In this document: positions 1-5,178 of the stretch, piece by piece | Position numbering within the stretch: position 1 is the first letter of the stretch | How the letters are laid out: each line of letters starts with the position of its first letter | NCBI GenBank assembly: GCA_018109965.1 | Contig: JAGBFE010000381.1 | Location: forward strand, 1 to 7,626 | Length of the DNA stretch: 7,626 bases | Direction: 5' to 3' | Origin: Oscillospiraceae bacterium | Lineage (GTDB): Bacteria; Bacillota_A; Clostridia; Oscillospirales; Ruminococcaceae | The notes under the pieces: model-generated | Seen by the model: the letters and a program-made list of their open reading frames with translations, nothing else | What the model was told of the DNA's origin: nothing | The model's database searches: none | Program-made: the position numbers and the translations under genes

Positions 1-1034
1 AATCAGCTATTACTGCCCTCAGAATTGAAGGCGAAAACAGCGGTGTGCTGAATGACCGCCAACCTGCCACAACAGGTATTTGCAGCGTTTTTGAACATGA
101 CGAATGGGTACAGTTTTATCCTGTGGGTGATGCTGAAGAAATAGATATATACTATTTAGCCCATAATGAAAAAGCTGATTACAGTAAAGTTGAAGCTGAA
201 TGGGTGTACGAAAATGGTATATTTTTCACGCGCCTTTACAATCAGAAAAATGAATCATTCCCTGACGGCTACTGGGGAGCTACATATGTAGACCGGGATA
301 TGAAAACCGGATATTTCGACCTGGTTTTCACATCAGGCGGAAAAATAGTGGCAGTTATGACAATTCAGGTGTTTGAAGAGGATGGTCTGCAGAATTACAC
401 AGATGCAGAACTTATCGCTCTTAACGACGGCACAGCAACTGCTGAAACAGTAAAGGAACAGGCTGCAACCGAAAAAGAACAGCCAAAAGCAGAAGGCGGC
501 ATGGACCTTGCAGGATTTATGGGCACAAAGACGGGTAAATTCTACAGTCAGTTTACAGACGAAAAAATGTATATGAAGTACGAAACTGTAATGGATGGTA
601 TGACAATGACCGTTATCTCTGCCACAAAGGGCGATAAAGTTTATTCCGAAAGCATTGTGGACGGCGTAAGCAGCGGTGTTACAATTATGGACGGAGAAAA
701 AATGTATGTTATTGATCACGCAAATAAAATGATTATCACAATGGCGCTTGATACAGATGCTATGACAATCGCAAATACAATCGTGGAAGAAAGCGACGTT
801 GATATGGGTGACCTTGTAAAAGGCACAAAGGAAATTGACGGTAAAAAATACGACACAGAAGAATGGCTTGTGGAGGGAGAAAGCGCAGTGATGTGCTTTG
901 ACGGCAACGACCTGAAATATATGATTTCCACAATTGACGGTATGGAGATGATTATCAAGGTTTTGGAAATTTCCAATAAGGTTGATGATAAGCTGTTTGA
1001 AATTCCAAGCGGATATACACAATTTGGAATGTAA
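1..1034 (+). CDS. Secreted/lipoprotein-like protein with LolA-like C-terminal half (5'-truncated)
   Basis: The reading frame is open from base 3, the first full codon, to the TAA at 1032-1034, so the gene begins before the window. The GTG at 45 is only an internal codon: it lacks a ribosome binding site and the frame continues upstream. The visible 343 residues fall into three parts. The first (to about base 400) is beta-rich and ends in a pattern of alternating hydrophobic residues like an Ig-type domain. The second (about 415-510) is a linker rich in Ala, Thr, Glu, Lys and Gln. The third (about 520-1030) shows alternating strands such as KMYMKYE, TMTVISA, KMYVIDH and KKYDTEEWL, resembling the LolA/LppX lipoprotein-sorting fold seen in many clostridial lipoproteins. 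No signal peptide is visible because the start is missing; export is inferred from composition and from the lipoprotein gene 59 nt downstream. The fold is inferred by eye and the function is unknown. Confidence 0.8.
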   Translation, partial: SAITALRIEGENSGVLNDRQPATTGICSVFEHDEWVQFYPVGDAEEIDIYYLAHNEKADYSKVEAEWVYENGIFFTRLYNQKNESFPDGYWGATYVDRDMKTGYFDLVFTSGGKIVAVMTIQVFEEDGLQNYTDAELIALNDGTATAETVKEQAATEKEQPKAEGGMDLAGFMGTKTGKFYSQFTDEKMYMKYETVMDGMTMTVISATKGDKVYSESIVDGVSSGVTIMDGEKMYVIDHANKMIITMALDTDAMTIANTIVEESDVDMGDLVKGTKEIDGKKYDTEEWLVEGESAVMCFDGNDLKYMISTIDGMEMIIKVLEISNKVDDKLFEIPSGYTQFGM

Positions 1035-1093
1035 AAAATGTAGTATCAAGAGTAAGCGACAAACAACTTTTAACGGGAAAAGGAGAAAATGAT

Positions 1094-1702
1094 ATGAAAA
1101 AGCTCGTTTATACAATTGCGATAATGCTGCTGGCCTTTTCCCTTACCGCCTGTGTTACCATAAATGTGGTTGCGCCTGAAGGCGAAGCACAAAAAGAACA
1201 GCAGACAGAAAACACCCAGCAAAGCACACAGCAGGAACCACAGGTGCAGCAGCCTGTACAGACACCTGCAGGCACAGAAGCGGAAAATACAGAAAGTTCT
1301 GCAGAAAAAACACAGCAGCCACAGCAAAGCTATGAAGAACTGGAACAGCTTTACAGCATCTGGTCACAGCTTGTGGGATACTGGAATGCTGCCGAAAACC
1401 GCTTTGCACTGGTGGATATGATGGACAGCCACACCGCCTGCTTTGCCGACGGTATGTGGGAGACGGAATATTACCGTGAATGTATTGTGGCACAGCTGTA
1501 CAAGGACGGCGAACAACAGCTGTGGGCGGTGATAAACACAGACGGCACACAGGAAAATGTACTGATAGATTACAGCGGTATTGAACAGGACGGAAAAATA
1601 AGGATAAAAATTGGCGAAGATGAGTGGCGGCAGTATATGTTTGCAGGCAACACAATGGACGAAGCCTATCAGACATACTGCGACAACACCTACGGCGGAT
1701 AA
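1094..1702 (+). CDS. Small lipoprotein with Gln-rich stalk and lipocalin-like domain, function unknown
   Basis: This 202-residue protein starts at an ATG preceded by AGGAGA at 1081-1086, with 7 nt spacing. The N-terminus is a clear lipoprotein signal: MKK, a hydrophobic core (residues 4-16), then the lipobox LTAC with the acylated cysteine at Cys20. It should be exported and anchored on the outer face of the cytoplasmic membrane. Residues about 28-79 form a flexible stalk rich in Gln, Thr, Glu and Pro (about 15 Gln in residues 33-78). Residues about 93-190 form a compact aromatic-rich beta domain containing LVGYWN, which resembles the lipocalin-like small domains of clostridial extracellular proteins. 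No catalytic motif is seen. It lies 59 nt after the upstream gene with no hairpin between, and 23 nt before the zinc-ribbon gene, so co-transcription is likely. The lipoprotein assignment is firm; the domain assignment is tentative. Confidence 0.88.
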   Translation: MKKLVYTIAIMLLAFSLTACVTINVVAPEGEAQKEQQTENTQQSTQQEPQVQQPVQTPAGTEAENTESSAEKTQQPQQSYEELEQLYSIWSQLVGYWNAAENRFALVDMMDSHTACFADGMWETEYYRECIVAQLYKDGEQQLWAVINTDGTQENVLIDYSGIEQDGKIRIKIGEDEWRQYMFAGNTMDEAYQTYCDNTYGG

Positions 1703-1725
1703 TTACAGAAAAAGAGGTGAATTTT

Positions 1726-2418
1726 ATGGCAAAAATCTGTAAACAGTGTGGCAGTGAAATAGAACAGGGCAAAAAATTCTGTACCGAATGCGGTGCTTCT
1801 GCAAATGAGGCGCTGGAAAAAGAAATGCCGAAAACAGACAGCACACCAAAGTATACATATACACAACAGCCACAGTCTGCTGACCCCGACGCACCTCCGC
1901 CAAAGGGCAGTAAATACGAGGCGATTACAACAAAAGAGTTTATCGGTATAGCACTTCTTATGCTGATACCGATTGTTAATATTGTGTTGCTCATTGTATG
2001 GGCATTGGGCGGCTGCAGAAAAATCAACAAGCGCAATATGGCAAGAGCTTCGCTTATTATGATGGTTATCACACTTATCATAAGCCTGCTTGTGGGTATG
2101 GCGGTTAAGGCGCTGTTTAACAAAGCACTGGAAGAAGCGGGACTAAGCTTTGAAAACGGACAGTTTGTTGTGGAGGAAAACAGCGACAGCGAAATTGGCA
2201 GGCTGCTTGGAACAATCTCCGACTTCAAAAACGGCGAAATGGCACCTGAGGATATTGCAGGTCTGCTTGGGGCTGTAACAGGCGAAGAGTTTGACACAAG
2301 CCAGTTTGAAGAAATGCTCGGCAGTATAACAGGTGAAGATGGGCAGATAGATATGTCACAGCTGGAAGAAATACTGGGGCAGCTTGAAGAGATAAGCGGC
2401 GAAGGAGCGGAAGAGTAA
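1726..2418 (+). CDS. Zinc-ribbon membrane protein with acidic repeat tail
   Basis: This is a 230-residue protein. The start at 1726 is chosen because GAGGTGA at 1714-1720 lies 5 nt upstream and the zinc ribbon follows at once. An in-frame codon at 1624 would overlap the previous gene by 79 nt and add sequence unlike the family. The N-terminal zinc ribbon has Cys5-x2-Cys8 and Cys19-x2-Cys22. A Pro/Gln-rich linker (35-65) leads to two hydrophobic segments (about 73-94 and 107-127) joined by a strongly basic loop (CRKINKRNMAR). The tail (about 150-230) is acidic and holds four imperfect repeats beginning [LMI]LG at residues 160, 180, 197 and 216. Zinc-ribbon plus two-helix proteins of this type are common in Clostridia and uncharacterised. 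It is last in the probable three-gene operon. A structural or scaffolding role at the membrane is a guess. Confidence 0.88.
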   Translation: MAKICKQCGSEIEQGKKFCTECGASANEALEKEMPKTDSTPKYTYTQQPQSADPDAPPPKGSKYEAITTKEFIGIALLMLIPIVNIVLLIVWALGGCRKINKRNMARASLIMMVITLIISLLVGMAVKALFNKALEEAGLSFENGQFVVEENSDSEIGRLLGTISDFKNGEMAPEDIAGLLGAVTGEEFDTSQFEEMLGSITGEDGQIDMSQLEEILGQLEEISGEGAEE

Positions 2419-2471
2419 AGATATGTCATATGGCTTGATAGAATAAAAATTTTTTAGCGACATGTTCCTTG

Positions 2472-2477
2472 TATAAT
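2472..2477 (+). promoter_or_regulatory. Isolated TATAAT box upstream of hairpin
   Basis: A consensus -10 box, TATAAT, lies 7 nt before the left arm of the 16-bp hairpin. The -35 position at 17-bp spacing reads ATTTTT, a poor match to TTGACA, so this may be chance in A/T-rich DNA. If active, the transcript would start almost exactly at the hairpin and form a small untranslated RNA, since no good reading frame follows. Confidence 0.25.
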
Positions 2478-2484
2478 ATAAGCA

Positions 2485-2522
2485 AAGGAGTTATCCTGCC
2501 ATTTGCGGCAGGATAACTCCTT
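2485..2522. terminator. Perfect 16-bp hairpin, possible terminator of the plus-strand operon
   Basis: The arms AAGGAGTTATCCTGCC (2485-2500) and its exact reverse complement (2507-2522) flank a 6-nt loop, ATTTGC. It starts 66 nt after the stop of the zinc-ribbon gene and is the only strong hairpin in a position to end the plus-strand operon. Neither side has a T-tract (the plus side continues GATTATTATG), so it is not a standard intrinsic terminator. It could instead be a processing or 3'-protection hairpin, or the 5' structure of a small RNA. Confidence 0.45.
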
Positions 2523-2633
2523 GATTATTATGCATTCCCTGTCGGTTTTGTTTTAATATTTGCTGTTAAATTCAAGTACTTGCGTTATAACTATCCGCAC
2601 CAGAGGAACGGATTTCTGATGGAGGTTTTGCGC

Positions 2634-2663
2634 TTTGCAATATTGCGGGCAAATTATTGCAAA
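2634..2663. repeat. Bulged inverted repeat next to the terminator
   Basis: TTTGCAATA (2634-2642) and TATTGCAAA (2655-2663) are exact reverse complements. Inside them TTG and CAA pair around a CGGG loop, leaving a 2-nt bulge on the right side. It is A/T-rich and overlaps the T-tract of the minus-strand terminator. Its role is unknown and it may be fortuitous. Confidence 0.35.
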
Positions 2664-2689
2664 TAAAAAGTACGGCAAAATGCCGTACT
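2661..2689 (-). terminator. Intrinsic terminator of the XRE regulator gene
   Basis: The arms AGTACGGCA (2669-2677) and TGCCGTACT (2681-2689) form a perfect 9-bp stem with a 3-nt loop. On the minus strand the stem is followed by TTTTATTT (2668 to 2661), the expected U-tract. It begins 32 nt past the stop of the regulator gene. On the plus strand the downstream sequence is CAAAAGTTTG, so termination in that direction would be weak. Confidence 0.85.
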
Positions 2690-2721
2690 CAAAAGTTTGT
2701 TTGTGTCGGATAAATTATGCC

Positions 2722-3486
2722 CTATCGCTTTTTGTAAATAACCAGTTCGGGGTTTTCTCCGTTTGATTCGTAGGTGCAGACCAGTAGAAAATCCATATTT
2801 GCAGCAATGCCGAAGCAGCGGCCTGTGCCAAATTCGCTTTCAAACTGGTTGCCAAGATAGGTTGCGTTGTCATCAAGGAATTTTACCATTTCACCGTTTG
2901 GCAGACGGTATTCGAGGTTTATATATCCGCCTACAAGGGCGTTGAGGTTTTCTACCCGCGGCATTCCTTCGATATGTAAATCGTTGAACTCGCAGATAAG
3001 CTGCTGTTTGAACTGCTCAAACTTTTCTGCTCCGTCGAGATGTTTGTACTGCTGCCAGTAACTGAGTTTCGGCAGCATATTCTGCATATACTCACGTGCC
3101 TGCTGTGAAGTGAAATGCTCGCCTGTCATATTTTTTACGCATACCTCTATCAGCTCATCCATATCGTGATACATATATTCACCGTCAGCATAGCACCATT
3201 TGCAGTATTCTTCGTTGAAAAAACCATCGGTTTCACGGCTGATGCTGGAATCTTCAAGGGGCATACCGCAGCATTGACAGATAAGCTGTCTTGGTGAGCC
3301 AAGCAGTGTGTTGATGGAAACATCAAACAGTTTTGACAGCAGTTTTAATGTTTCGGTATTTGGGGTGGTTTCGCCGTTTTCCCAGCGGGATACAGCCTGA
3401 CGGGTTACAAACACTTTTTCTGCAAGTTCTTCCTGCGACATCCCTTTTTTTGTTCTCAGGTCAAAAATAATATCTTTGGTATCCAT
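2722..3486 (-). CDS. XRE-family regulator with zinc ribbon and extra C-terminal domain
   Basis: This 254-residue protein starts at the ATG at 3486, with GAGGTGA (3500-3494) 7 nt upstream. Residues about 5-62 are a Cro/C1-type helix-turn-helix: MSQEELAEKV, then the recognition helix in VTRQAVSRWENGET, then PNTETLKLLSKLF. This predicts sequence-specific DNA binding in the cytoplasm. Residues 68-100 form a putative zinc ribbon with Cys70-x2-Cys73 and Cys95-x2-Cys98. A helical stretch (about 108-170) is followed by a beta-rich C-terminal domain (about 175-254) that I know only as a companion of this architecture in clostridial proteins. The DNA-binding call is firm; the signal sensed is unknown and could be metal, redox state or a ligand of the C-terminal domain. 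It has its own promoter, and a terminator follows. It sits 93 nt downstream of the PK-domain gene with no intervening terminator, so read-through from that operon is possible. Confidence 0.9.
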   Translation of the reverse strand: MDTKDIIFDLRTKKGMSQEELAEKVFVTRQAVSRWENGETTPNTETLKLLSKLFDVSINTLLGSPRQLICQCCGMPLEDSSISRETDGFFNEEYCKWCYADGEYMYHDMDELIEVCVKNMTGEHFTSQQAREYMQNMLPKLSYWQQYKHLDGAEKFEQFKQQLICEFNDLHIEGMPRVENLNALVGGYINLEYRLPNGEMVKFLDDNATYLGNQFESEFGTGRCFGIAANMDFLLVCTYESNGENPELVIYKKR

Positions 3487-3506
3487 AAAATCATCACCTC
3501 GATATC

Positions 3507-3535
3507 ATTATAATGCACAATGTTCAGCTTCACAA
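3507..3535 (-). promoter_or_regulatory. Promoter of the XRE regulator gene
   Basis: Read on the minus strand, TTGTGA (3535-3530, 4 of 6 to TTGACA) is followed after exactly 17 bp by a consensus TATAAT (3512-3507). The predicted start near 3500 falls at the ribosome binding site, giving a very short leader. The -10 box sits inside a perfect 10-bp palindrome, CATTATAATG (3506-3515), a possible operator for autoregulation. Confidence 0.65.
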
Positions 3536-3554
3536 GCAACGTGCTGTTGCTGAA
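3523..3554. repeat. Overlapping inverted repeats upstream of the XRE regulator
   Basis: AGCAAC (3535-3540) and GTTGCT (3546-3551) form a 6-bp inverted repeat with a 5-nt spacer. An outer pair, TTCAGC (3523-3528) and GCTGAA (3549-3554), overlaps it. The pairs cannot both be used fully. They cover and flank the -35 box of the regulator promoter, so they could be an operator. No T-tract follows on the minus strand, so this is not a terminator for the upstream gene. Confidence 0.35.
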
Positions 3555-3579
3555 TATTTTCCCGATGTTATTTTTCTGT

Positions 3580-4155
3580 TTACTGTTCAATCGGCTTGCA
3601 GATAATACGGTCGATTTTGGTTTTGATAATAGTGCTTGAAACTTCGGGGCGGATAACCATTGCAGTGTCGGCACCGCGGCCTGTGCCGCCAACCGCCACA
3701 ACAGGTTCGCCGCACATAACATAGCCTGCATCGGCAGCCATTGCACATATTTCCACACAAACCTTTGTGCCCTGACCAAGCATGCGCAGGGTGTGTGCGA
3801 TAATTTCCAGCGGGTAAACACCTTTAAAGGTGTTGGACAGTGAACGTTCCGCACCGCTGAGTGCGTGAGCCGCTGTGCACACATTGAAGCCTTTTCTGAG
3901 AAGATAACGGCGCAGCTCTGCCGGCATAGGGTTCCAGTTTGGCTTGAGCATTCCGTACACGTGGGTAACAGCTGTAACGGTGATGCCCTCGTGGCTGATT
4001 TTGTCCGCCATCATTTTTGCAGTATCACCGCCTGTGGTTGCCAGCACAATATTTTTTATGCCAAGGGCATTTGCGGCTTCAACGGCAAGTTTCAAAGTGG
4101 TTTCGGTGTTTTCTGTTCCTGTTTTTTCAAAGTAAACAATTTTATCGTTAATCAT
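3580..4155 (-). CDS. Stand-alone pyruvate kinase alpha/beta (PK_C-like) domain protein
   Basis: This is a 191-residue protein. The start is supported by AAGGAGG (4167-4161) 5 nt before the ATG at 4155. The whole chain matches the layout of the pyruvate kinase C-terminal alpha/beta domain family without the catalytic barrel: an opening ENTETTLKLAVEAANALGIK helix, a strand and Gly-rich turn IVLATTGGDTA (residues 36-46), a central ELRRYLLRKGFNVCTAAHALSG segment, and a closing VGGTGRGADTA motif (155-165). In pyruvate kinase this domain carries the allosteric site; the free-standing versions in Clostridia and archaea have no established function. A small-molecule-binding or sensing role is an inference. 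No signal or membrane segment is present, so it should be cytosolic. It lies 32 nt downstream of the CPBP protease gene with no terminator between, implying co-transcription. Confidence 0.88.
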   Translation of the reverse strand: MINDKIVYFEKTGTENTETTLKLAVEAANALGIKNIVLATTGGDTAKMMADKISHEGITVTAVTHVYGMLKPNWNPMPAELRRYLLRKGFNVCTAAHALSGAERSLSNTFKGVYPLEIIAHTLRMLGQGTKVCVEICAMAADAGYVMCGEPVVAVGGTGRGADTAMVIRPEVSSTIIKTKIDRIICKPIEQ

Positions 4156-4187
4156 AAATTCCTCCTTTTATGTTTTGTACATTGAAT

Positions 4188-4862
4188 TTATAGCACTCCA
4201 AACAAAATAAATCCAACTGTGTTTATGGCAAAGTTTGCAAACATATGAACAAACCAGGAGGGATATATGTTGTCGTTAAGCTCGTTGAGAAAATTGAAGA
4301 TGCATCCGCCGATGATAAGCCCCAACAGCAACAGCAGCAGTGCCCACCAGTCAAACATCCCAACAAGCATACCAACGTGGTACACCGCAAACAGTGCTGA
4401 ACTGAATATATAGCTGACTTTACGGGTTGTATATTTTTTAAGGGTTATAAAACCAAACCCTCTGAAGAAAAATTCTTCAAGAAATGAATTCATAAGGGAA
4501 ATATACAGCGAAACATATATAAAATTTTGCGCGGTAATGCCCATGCCATCGGTTAAGCTGGAGGTCACATTGGAAAAATCGATTATATTTCTTGTCAGGA
4601 AATAACCGCCCACAATAACCACATACACACCAACTCCCAGCAATAATGCTGTGACAATACCGTCCTTTCTGATAACAAACAGCTTTTTGAAATCCCCGAA
4701 TGCGTCCCTGTTTTTAACAAAAAACAGCATCGGCAACGCTAAAAAGAATAAAATTTTAATGGGTATTTTTACAAAATAATTCGGGTGCACAAAGGCGTCA
4801 ATCAGAGTGATTGCAACCGAAAACAAAAGCACCAATGACATTATGGATGTTTTTCTGTTCAT
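4188..4862 (-). CDS. CPBP-family intramembrane metalloprotease (CAAX/ABI family)
   Basis: This is a 224-residue multi-spanning membrane protein. The family signature residues are all present: motif 1 Glu129-Glu130-x3-Arg134 (in LEEFFFRG), motif 2 Phe158-x3-His162 (in LFAVYHVG), and motif 3 His206-x3-Asn210 (in VHMFANF). These glutamates and histidines form the active site of CAAX-type intramembrane proteases, so the protein looks catalytically intact. About six or seven hydrophobic segments are visible, beginning at residues 7-25, 35-49 and 69-89. Bacterial members include bacteriocin-immunity and regulatory proteases; the substrate here is unknown. I chose the ATG at 4862, preceded by GGCGGTG with 5 nt spacing. 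The frame extends upstream to a TTG at 4934, but that stretch overlaps the likely promoter. It is probably first in an operon with the PK_C-like gene. Confidence 0.9.
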   Translation of the reverse strand: MNRKTSIMSLVLLFSVAITLIDAFVHPNYFVKIPIKILFFLALPMLFFVKNRDAFGDFKKLFVIRKDGIVTALLLGVGVYVVIVGGYFLTRNIIDFSNVTSSLTDGMGITAQNFIYVSLYISLMNSFLEEFFFRGFGFITLKKYTTRKVSYIFSSALFAVYHVGMLVGMFDWWALLLLLLGLIIGGCIFNFLNELNDNIYPSWFVHMFANFAINTVGFILFGVL

Positions 4863-4896
4863 AGCGCACCGCCCTTTCGATAAAATTTCTGATTTT

Positions 4897-4926
4897 ATAA
4901 TATCACATTTGTATGAATACATACAA
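4897..4926 (-). promoter_or_regulatory. Protease promoter with operator-like inverted repeat
   Basis: TTGTATG (4909-4915) and CATACAA (4920-4926) form a perfect 7-bp inverted repeat with a 4-nt spacer, AATA. On the minus strand it overlaps the -35 position (TTGTAT, 4926-4921) and lies just upstream of a -10-like TATTAT (4902-4897, 18-bp spacing). The -35 is weak. An inverted repeat placed over the -35 and spacer is typical of a repressor operator, but the regulator is unknown. Confidence 0.45.
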
Positions 4927-5072
4927 TACAGCAATGTTGTGTAACAAAAGGTATGGCAAAGGCTGTATTAAAACAATCTGATTTTAACCAAGCACTCTGC
5001 AACAGTCGGCGTGACAGTACAATGTACTTTACCATAGGCAATGTCATAAAAATTTAATGTGTAATTTGCTTA

Positions 5073-5085
5073 ATAATTCGGATTT
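5073..5085 (-). promoter_or_regulatory. PurBox-like half-site upstream of the permease
   Basis: On the minus strand this reads AAATCCGAATTAT, which matches 12 of 13 positions of the B. subtilis-type PurR box AWWWCCGAACWWT. It lies 3 nt upstream of the permease -35 box. The second, inverted copy expected about 16-17 nt away is not present. The position and the purine-transport function of the gene fit, but a single box is weak evidence. Confidence 0.4.
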
Positions 5086-5088
5086 TTA

Positions 5089-5117
5089 TAGACACGGACA
5101 AAAAATAATGGTAAACT
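5089..5117 (+). promoter_or_regulatory. Promoter of the nucleobase permease gene
   Basis: TAGACA (5089-5094, 5 of 6 to TTGACA) is followed by a 17-bp spacer and TAAACT (5112-5117, 4 of 6 to TATAAT), with a TGG extended -10 element at 5109-5111. The predicted start near 5124 gives a leader of about 55 nt that begins almost at the first hairpin. Confidence 0.55.
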
Positions 5118-5129
5118 CTTTATGTAAAA

Positions 5130-5163
5130 TGTGTGGCGTATACTGCCGCACAGTATATTTTTC
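5130..5163 (+). promoter_or_regulatory. Mutually exclusive hairpins in the permease leader (candidate attenuator)
   Basis: Hairpin A pairs TGTGTGGC (5130-5137) with GCCGCACA (5145-5152), 8 bp with one G-U pair and a 7-nt loop. Hairpin B pairs TATACTG (5139-5145) with CAGTATA (5151-5157), 7 bp plus a possible G-U at 5138/5158, with a CCGCA loop. B runs directly into TTTTT (5158-5162), so it has the form of an intrinsic terminator, while A shares bases with B and blocks it. The ribosome binding site AGAGAGG (5164-5170) follows at once and lies outside both stems. Confidence 0.5.
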
Positions 5164-5178
5164 AGAGAGGAAAAAATT

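Larger units (their letters stand above)
2419..2721. other. Intergenic region between convergent genes
   Basis: This 303-base gap lies between the end of the plus-strand envelope operon and the end of the minus-strand XRE regulator gene. It holds, in order, a TATAAT box (2472-2477), a perfect 16-bp hairpin (2485-2522), a weaker bulged hairpin (2634-2663) and a minus-strand intrinsic terminator (2661-2689). A stop-free frame spans about 2517-2666, but its only ATG (2619) gives 15 residues, so it is not called as a gene. Confidence 0.7.
4863..5178. other. Divergent intergenic region between protease and permease genes
   Basis: This 316-base A/T-rich region contains no credible gene. It carries the minus-strand protease promoter with an inverted repeat (4897-4926), then about 145 bases where only short inverted repeats are seen (TTAAAA/TTTTAA around 4966-4990, and AGTAC-AAT-GTACT around 5015-5030), and then the permease control region (5073-5170). 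Confidence 0.7.

Noticed and set aside
333..1115. 260-codon minus-strand frame opposite the first gene
   Set aside because: The product is rich in Cys, His and Phe, as expected of a shadow frame, and the plus strand carries the coherent protein.
1624..1725. Upstream start extending the zinc-ribbon protein by 34 residues
   Set aside because: It would overlap the lipoprotein gene, has no ribosome binding site and adds basic non-family sequence before the zinc ribbon.
2326..2372. EF-hand-like calcium loop in the zinc-ribbon protein tail (TGEDGQIDMSQLEE)
   Set aside because: The acidic ligands do not fall at loop positions 1, 3 and 12, so it does not fit an EF-hand. It is better explained as one of the [LMI]LG repeats.
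1155..2429. Long 424-codon open frame on the minus strand opposite the lipoprotein and zinc-ribbon genes
   Set aside because: It is antisense to two genes with good starts, ribosome binding sites and recognisable domains. Its product is low-complexity Ser/Pro/Ile sequence and it lacks a ribosome binding site.
2517..2666. Stop-free frame with plausible-looking residues in the intergenic gap
   Set aside because: It has no start codon before ATG 2619, which gives only 15 residues. A stop-free run of about 50 codons is expected by chance in six frames, and no family is recognised. A decayed gene remnant cannot be excluded.
3456..3884. 142-codon minus-strand frame bridging the PK-domain and XRE genes
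   Set aside because: It overlaps both real genes in another frame and its sequence resembles no family.
4863..4934. Upstream start extending the CPBP protease by 24 residues
   Set aside because: The added stretch overlaps the candidate promoter and inverted repeat, begins with TTG without a ribosome binding site, and precedes the signal-like MNRK start.
4935..5178. Purine riboswitch ahead of the permease
   Set aside because: I looked for the conserved guanine/adenine aptamer core and the paired arms around it and did not find them. The predicted leader is also too short.
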